Below, piece after piece: positions 22,929 through 27,981 of a stretch of 27,981 bases of DNA. Where the stretch lies: assembly GCF_019112545.1 (NCBI RefSeq), contig NW_025064881.1, positions 227,223 through 255,203 on the forward strand, written 5' to 3'. Under the pieces are notes generated by a model. It was not told where the DNA came from and did no database searches. It was given only the letters and a program-made list of their open reading frames with translations. The position numbers were made by a program, and so were the translations under genes. The number at the start of each line of letters is the position of its first letter. Position 1 is the stretch's first letter. The DNA is from Guyanagaster necrorhizus. Its lineage: Eukaryota; Basidiomycota; Agaricomycetes; Agaricales; Physalacriaceae.

Positions 22929-23684
22929 CTTCGGAATTGGGACCTTGGACCTTGGGACTTGAGTTGACCACCATCATTTGCTTGCTTTTTGCGTTCTTTT
23001 TTTTTTTTCTTTCCCTTTATATTTTTGCTTTTTGTTTTTTTTTTTTTTACGGACGAGTTTAGTGTAGGTATATTCCCCACCTCCCCTTGGTGGGTAGTGT
23101 ATTTTATTTTATCTTTTTGAGTGTAATGGTAGTGTTTGGGTAATGATGGTATGATGGTGTGATTTGTTGGGATTTGGGGGTGGGAGTGGTGTGGTGGTCG
23201 AGGTGATCGTCGATTGTAATTCAATCAATCTTGAAGGACCCAATTTGGAACCGAATACCGACCGGCAGACGCTCACACGCTTTGATTGAGCGTTCTGCCG
23301 ATCCCCAAGCTTCTTCTAGTCGACAGAGATTTTTTTTTGGATGTCGAATAGGAAGTTGTGGTTTATTGATATCTGATGTTCAAATTAATTTCTTGGACAA
23401 AGAGCCGGCTTGCTCCCTCCCTTCGAGGCAGATACGGCTGAGTGTGCGAATGATGCTTTTCTATCTAACAGAGAGCGGATGCGCAATAATATGCTGGAGT
23501 GTTCGACGAAACACATGACTCTCGCAAAAACGGGCGTTGAATTCCTTCCTGATGGGGGATAATGGTCCGGTTACATACATACAGGAATGACGTCATAGGC
23601 GATCGCGTTTATATATATGACGCAACAACAATGACGAATTCGTTTGATATTCCTTTTCCGTTTTCCCAGACCTTATCCATTGCC
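22929..23684. other. Intergenic
   Basis: The 3' flank of the twelve-exon gene, with T tracts and a G/T-rich stretch (about 23120-23200), followed by the promoter side of the quinone oxidoreductase. No coding signal was recognised. Confidence 0.45.
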
Positions 23685-25062
23685 ATGTCTCTACCAACGA
23701 CCGTAGATGCAGTTGCGATATCCAAGGCAGGCTCTACAGGCTCTGTTTCGTCGCAAGACCTTTGTTCAATCGCTTTCAGACTGGAGACTTTGATGTCATC
23801 GAGAAGGCTACACTGCCTTTTCCAAAAGTCCATCCTGAGGACATCGTTGTAAAGGTATGTCTCTTGTCCGGTATAATCCAGAATATTCTCTATAACATCT
23901 TTCAGGTGGAATACTTTGGTGTCAACTTTATCGATACGTATTATCGGTCTGTACATCTATGAATCAGAATCTCTTCCCTCATTCTCACGCGGTCGTCACA
24001 GGAAAGGGCTGTACCCCATTGAAAAATTCCCCGCCGTCCTGGGAACAGAATCAGCAGGAATCATCGCTGCCCTCCCAACCGACGAAACCGTCCTGAACGA
24101 CCCCGATTACAAGAAGAGGAACTACACCATAGGCAGTAAAGTCCTCGTCGTGCGTATCACACCCTAATTACCCCCCAAGACCCAAGGCCCACTAACGGAA
24201 AAACTCCCATCTGATTGAAGTACGGGCTGGGCGCGCACGCGACGTACGTCTCCGTCCCCTGGACAAAAGCGCACGCCGTCCCAGACTCCATCGGGACCAA
24301 CATCGCCGCCGCGTGCGGCGTGCAGGCCCTCACCGCTCTGACCTTCCTCACCGAGTCGTACAACGTCAAGCAAGGCGACGTCATCCTCATACACACCGTC
24401 GCCGGCGGCCTCGGTTTGCTCATGACCCAGCTGGCGAAGCACCGCGGGGCCACTGTCATCGGTACGACGTCGACAGAGGAGAAAGCCGAGTTTGCGAAAG
24501 CCAACGGTGCTGATCATGTTATCCTTTATCCTGTGGAAGATACGGTTGAACGCGTGCTGGAGATTACGAAGGGTGAAGGTGTTCATGCGGTTTTTGATGG
24601 GGTCGGGAAAGACACGTGAGTTACGCTGGTTAGCCTGCCTGTCCCTTGCTCACTCTGATTTTGGAAAACTGTGTAGATTTGATAATAATTTGAAGCTGCT
24701 GAGGCGAAAAGGCACGCTGGTGTCTGTCGGTAACGCGTCTGGCGCCGTTCCGCCAAAGTCTCCGTTGGTGCTGACAAGTGGGAACTTTGCCCTCCTGCGC
24801 CCTACGTATGTCCTTCCCTGTTTTTTCTTTTTTTTTTCGAAGGGGTTTCTGATATATTTTCTTTTTTACTAGGATGGGTAATTATATCGTGACGCCGGAA
24901 GAAAAGTATCACTACACCACTGGGGTATTCGACCTCATCGCGAAGGGAGTTTTCAAGATCAATATCTTTAAGGAGTATCCTTTCACGGCAGAGTCTGTCC
25001 GACAGGCACAGAAGGATTTGACGGGCGGGAAGACTATTGGGAAACTATTGATAAAGGTGTGA
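23685..25062 (+). CDS. NADPH:quinone oxidoreductase, zeta-crystallin family (ZTA1-like)
   Basis: This is a soluble medium-chain dehydrogenase/reductase that reduces quinones with NADPH; yeast Zta1 is linked to oxidative-stress tolerance. Seven exons (23685-23726, 23780-23854, 23906-23946, 24002-24149, 24221-24615, 24677-24805, 24873-25062) sum to 1020 nt, or 339 residues, the usual family length. The N-terminal GroES-like fold has VEYFGVNFIDTYYRKGLYP. The nucleotide-binding fold has HTVAGGLGLLMTQLAK (AGGLG at 163-167, in place of the common AAGGVG), followed by GATVIGTTSTEEKAEFAKAN and GADHVI. No zinc-ligand cluster is visible, as expected for this non-zinc branch. The first intron (23727-23779) appears to use a GC donor: it joins DAVAISK to TGDFDVIEK without a gap. 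A 35-nt GT-AG alternative (23745-23779) would insert six residues but is unusually short. Confidence 0.93.
23727..23779 (+). other. GC-AG intron in the quinone oxidoreductase gene
   Basis: A 53-nt segment begins GCAGGC directly after CCAAG and ends TTTCAG. Removing it joins ISK to TGDFDVIEK in the frame that runs into the conserved oxidoreductase sequence. The AAG exon end is the strong 5' splice context normally seen with GC donors. Confidence 0.65.
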
Positions 25063-26006
25063 TTATTATATGGGTGATAATCGAACGAAATACAAAGGAG
25101 ATTTTTTTTGTACATTATTTCATTTAACATGCGTGTAATCTGACTTGGATCTTGGTCGACGATTAGAGTGATTTAACGGCAACTGCGAGGCGGCGGGGAA
25201 CGGCTTGTGGCGCATGAGCACTGTGTGTTACTGGAAATATTTATTCCTTGTCTATATATCGAGCTTTCAGTGCCCAACTTTCATAAATTCGCAGACGCTC
25301 TTACCATCTGCAGTAAACTTTACCTGTGTGCTGTTTTCTGCCAAGGTCCGCGCTCTCTGAACACGAGGATTTTCTGGAAACGACATCGCAGTGTGCGAAG
25401 ATTTCTTGATGAGAGCGCGATAATATGAGATTTGAAAATCCTTGCAAAAGAAAGAGAAAGAAAAAGTGGAAGTGGGTTATCAACTGGATCCATGGAACAG
25501 TCATTCTCGCCTCTGGATCACCAACCTGAACGTACGTCATGCTTCTCAGCCGCGGGCACAACCGCAAAAGCCTGACTGAGAGAGGGTGTGAACCTGGTCC
25601 AGACTATTCGGGAGTCGACCATGAATCACGGGCAAAAGTGTCATCATTCAGAGACTTTACATGGGAAAGATTTTTTTGTGTGAAAGGACTCTTTGGACCT
25701 CCCTTTGAGATAGGGTCAAGTGAATTTGCGGTTGCTTGAGATGTTGTTGAAGAATCGACTGACTGACTTTTGCCAATGCAACGGTGCAGTTGACTATGAA
25801 CATGCCTCCAACATGCAGGCTTCGCGGGGTGATTCCATTGCTCTGAGGCTGTTTCCAGCATAGCTTCGTGTACTTGCATCATCCTGCAACAGTCTCCTCT
25901 CGAGGTGAAGAGTACGATCCATCAGCTCGCTATCGCTCAGTCATAGCAGTGTAATCACTTAACCATCACCCCCTAATCACGAAGTCATTCCTTTTTCGTT
26001 CCCAGC
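25063..26006. other. Intergenic
   Basis: No gene is supported. A short reading frame starts at an ATG near 25491 (MEQSFSPLDHQPE) and meets a GTACGTC donor-like site, but I could not connect it to a downstream exon. A minus-strand ORF at 25604-25882 has no recognisable product. Confidence 0.4.
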
Positions 26007-26537
26007 GAGGATGAATTTCATCCTGATGACGCTCTCCCAGGTCTTCCGAGCCTCGTCCAACACCCACAATGTTCTCTCGTATCACTCGAGCTCGTCGATG
26101 TCATCTTCACTGACATTATTTTTTGACATTCTCCATTGCAACCCCACACATCAACGCTCTCAAACTTTCCAAAACACAAAGTTGGGCCACCGGCTACGAT
26201 CACATATTCAAAGCCCTTATTGACCTCTTGGCTTCCCATCCCTCTACTCGGCAAAGCTTTCTTCCTCTCCTCGCGAATCTTCATATCAGTGCTATCAAAA
26301 AAGCCCTGTTCTTTCGTTGATCATGTTTTCTTAGACATGGTATCTTTGAGATGGAACACTAGGATCTTGTCGGCCGTCGCCCTGGATATATCGGGGCCAG
26401 GGAAGGAAGGACTTGAGTTGGGGATTGACAAAGAGTTTCGCAAATACCAAAACGACGGATTGGATATCAAACTTAGTGTCTTGCATCGCGATCGTGAAGC
26501 TAAAGCCCTATGCCCTATAAGAAAGAGATATGTCTAA
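26007..26537 (+). pseudogene. F-box/LRR-like protein remnant with frameshifts
   Basis: Fragments in different frames read as one LRR-type protein of the kind common in agaric F-box families. Frame one gives EDEFHPDDALPGLPSL and LVSLELVDVIFTDIIF (26007-26123). Frame two gives ATPHINALKLSKTQSWATGY and LPLLANLHIS (about 26137-26290). The first frame resumes with LDMVSLRW and LDISGPGKEGLELGIDKEFR up to the stop at 26537. The breaks fall at or near T6 (26119-26124) and A6 (26298-26303) runs. There is no F-box itself and no start region, so the 5' part is missing or too decayed to see. Assembly error at the homopolymers is the alternative to true decay. Family assignment rests on the repeat pattern and C-terminal motif and is tentative. 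Confidence 0.42.
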
Positions 26538-26887
26538 ATTTTAAAGATCATTCGTCCGTGTTGTAAGTAGAGAGCAGAGTAATGTAACAGAGGATTAGTA
26601 TTAGCCTCTCGAGAGAGAAACGTTCTACTTAAATACATTTCGTATTACTTCGAGATCTTTCTACGAGATACTAAATAAGTCCGGATCACGATCCAAGTCA
26701 GCTGCTGCTGACTGGCATCGTATCTTCGAGTACGTTCTCGTACTCGCTCGGGATTGCTATCCCAACAGTCCGTACCTAGTTGCCTAGGCGTTCCGCTATC
26801 TCAACGTGCATCTGAGCGATTGATCGGGCCGAAAGTGATCGAAAGTGTTTCTCCCGCCACGAGAAGAACGCACGCACCCCTACTAGT
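26538..26887. other. Gene-free stretch with small hairpins
   Basis: No ORF of note. Several short inverted repeats cluster here: GAGTACG/CGTACTC around a TTCT loop (26728-26745), GGATC/GATCC (26682-26693), and CCTAG...CCTAGG (26776-26789). It borders the repeat region to the right. Confidence 0.35.
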
Positions 26888-27060
26888 AAAGTGATGTGCA
26901 GCGGACCCGCAGGAATGAGGTCATCAATAGCATGATTTGGGACAGTCAACATCTCGGGACGTTATATTATTGTTGCCCTTCAAGCCCGAGAGATGTCAAT
27001 GTCTGGTGGGCAGGTTGGTTATTATGCATTGGGTCCACTGCAAGGATGTGAAAAATGATG
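26888..27060 (+). repeat. Diverged direct repeat, copy A
   Basis: This 173-nt segment aligns along its length with 27783-27950 on the same strand. Both begin with the same 14 nt (AAAGTGATGTGCAG) and share GGAATGAGGTCAT-like, AGTCAA, GTTAT and GTGAAAAAT-like blocks. By eye roughly two-thirds of positions agree. It looks like an old mobile-element fragment; the class is unknown. It lies about 12 nt from the 3' end of the tRNA-like sequence. Confidence 0.6.
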
Positions 27061-27071
27061 GTAGATTGTTA

Positions 27072-27213
27072 CGCCCCACGCGAGGCTCGAACTCACAACC
27101 TCAGAAGAATTGGAATCTATTTTCTGCAGCAAGGAATGACCTCTCCTAAAGCAGCCATTCATCATGCCAAAACTAGGTATATCTGATGCTCTATCCTGTT
27201 GAGCTAGAGGGGC
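27072..27213 (-). tRNA. tRNA-like sequence with ~69-nt insertion; likely pseudogene or SINE-type head
   Basis: On the minus strand, GCCCCTC/GTGGGGC form an acceptor stem with one T-T mismatch. GCTC-AACAGGATA-GAGC makes a D arm, TCAGA/TCTGA an anticodon stem, and GTGAG-TTCGAGC-CTCGC a perfect T arm with a standard loop. The halves fit a 73-nt tRNA, but about 69 extra nt sit in the anticodon loop. The base after the stem pair does not give the universal U33, so no anticodon can be assigned; the flanking arms recall tRNA-Arg(UCU). It could be an intron-bearing tRNA, a tRNA pseudogene, or the head of a tRNA-derived retroelement. Confidence 0.45.
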
Positions 27214-27690
27214 ACAGAAGCAGATGAATGGACATGAGGTTGGTGGATATTTTAGGATCATGGAAGAAGGAAAGATAACATGGGAAAAGCTGTGGAGGCC
27301 GTGTGATGAGCCTATGACAAAGTGCCGGCCCAACCTATTTTGAATGTCATGAATCTTTTATCATTCCACAAGGCTTCTGCTATGTTGCCAAGGAAAGAAA
27401 CCTGTCTCTGCAATCTACTGGCAGCAGGGAATGGGTGGCGAGAGAATGTGATACAAACGTGAAGTTGAGATCAACTGTCAATAGATGTGCCATGAGGAAC
27501 CACCTACAAAGCACTGACTGACGTTTCCACCTGCTCCTGAGATGTCAGCAGAGACAGTCGAGCACATCGCTAGAGGCCCATACTGAAAACGACCAGGTTC
27601 CGTACCTCGTAAACTTTGCACACATGGGCAATTGTTCATGCCAAAGAACATTGTAGATACTAAGTATCTCAGTCCCAGTGCGAGAAGAGC
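27214..27690. other. Repeat-flanked spacer
   Basis: Lies between the tRNA-like sequence and the repeat fragments near 27691-27950. A minus-strand ORF of 88 residues spans 27478-27744 (it includes LPGALHALLALGLRYLVSTM). I do not recognise it, and its 5' part overlaps the short repeat fragment. It may be a remnant of a mobile-element ORF or chance. Confidence 0.3.
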
Positions 27691-27726
27691 ATGCAGTGCT
27701 CCTGGAAGGATAAAGTTGTCATGCAT
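27691..27726 (+). repeat. Short fragment resembling the direct repeats
   Basis: The sequence ATGCAGTGCTCCTGGAAGGA, continuing TAAAGTTGTCAT, matches the 5' part of the repeat at 27783 (GTGCAGTACTCCTGAAGGAA, then TAAGGTCAT). This suggests a third, truncated copy. The match is short and was judged by eye. Confidence 0.35.
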
Positions 27727-27782
27727 CTTTGGATCAAATAGCATGTCTATGCTTCCACAGAAGGAAGGAAGCTATATTTATG

Positions 27783-27950
27783 AAAGTGATGTGCAGTACT
27801 CCTGAAGGAATAAGGTCATTAATAGTATGCTTCAGCAGGGGGAGTCAAAGTGTCAGGAAGTTATGTTAATTTGCCATTGAAACCCAATGAGGTTTGGTAT
27901 TTTAATACTGCCAGATGAAAGATGCATTTGAAGATTGTGAAAAATTGATG
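27783..27950 (+). repeat. Diverged direct repeat, copy C
   Basis: The 168-nt partner of copy A (26888-27060), same orientation, about 720 nt away. It shares the 14-nt start, the central GTCAA/GTTAT blocks and the GTGAAAAAT-type end. The two could be independent insertions of one element or old terminal repeats of a single one. Confidence 0.6.
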
Positions 27951-27958
27951 CAGTATGT

Positions 27959-27978
27959 GTCCTATATATATATAGGAC
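27959..27978. repeat. Perfect 20-nt TA-rich palindrome
   Basis: GTCC, six TA units, then GGAC reads the same on both strands. It lies a few bases after repeat copy C, at the window edge, so its larger context cannot be seen. Confidence 0.8.
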
Positions 27979-27981
27979 TAT

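Noticed and set aside
27060..27100. Retrotransposon primer-binding site next to repeat copy A
   Set aside because: The complementarity to a tRNA 3' end exists because a whole tRNA-like sequence, including the D arm, lies there. The usual TGG start directly after the repeat is missing.

Overview
The window looks like nuclear DNA of a mushroom-type basidiomycete (Agaricomycetes). The genes are cut by many short introns (about 48-84 nt, one of 145 nt). These have GT-AG ends, CTGAC/CTCAC/CTAAC-like branch points, and often long T tracts. The protein types present (Chs3-type chitin synthase, WHI2-like BTB protein, F-box remnant, NRPS-like adenylating enzyme, low-complexity proteins) also fit. All exon models were built by eye from splice signals and reading phase; for the six main genes the summed exon length is divisible by three.

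Layout. 1-2399: no supported gene, apart from one weak three-exon candidate (1061-1534). 2400-4425 (+): seven-exon, free-standing NRPS-type adenylation domain that stops right after its A10 motif. 4426-5920: mostly intergenic, with a weak two-exon small-ORF candidate at 5302-5593. 5921-9929 (-): three-exon gene for a 1292-residue disordered protein. 9930-12091: divergent intergenic region shared with the chitin synthase. 12092-16696 (+): six-exon chitin synthase of 1441 residues with DAD, EDR and QRRRW motifs; one intron has a GC donor. 17417-18738 (+): WHI2-like stress/growth-regulation protein whose 3' end is uncertain. 18739-19767: intergenic with coding-like fragments. 19768-19931 (-): very small ORF candidate. 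20440-22928 (+): twelve-exon disordered protein with a 14-nt micro-exon. 23685-25062 (+): seven-exon quinone oxidoreductase of the zeta-crystallin/ZTA1 family; its first intron appears to be GC-AG. 26007-26537: frameshifted F-box/LRR-like remnant. 26538-27981: gene-poor, repeat-bearing DNA with diverged direct repeats, a tRNA-like sequence interrupted by about 69 nt, and a perfect TA-rich palindrome at the window edge.

The genes do not form an obvious pathway or biosynthetic cluster. The adenylation gene is isolated from any tailoring enzyme, and the rest are housekeeping or cell-wall functions plus lineage-restricted disordered proteins. The most notable features are the isolated A domain, the two GC-AG introns, the micro-exon-rich gene, and the decaying F-box/tRNA/repeat block at the right end.
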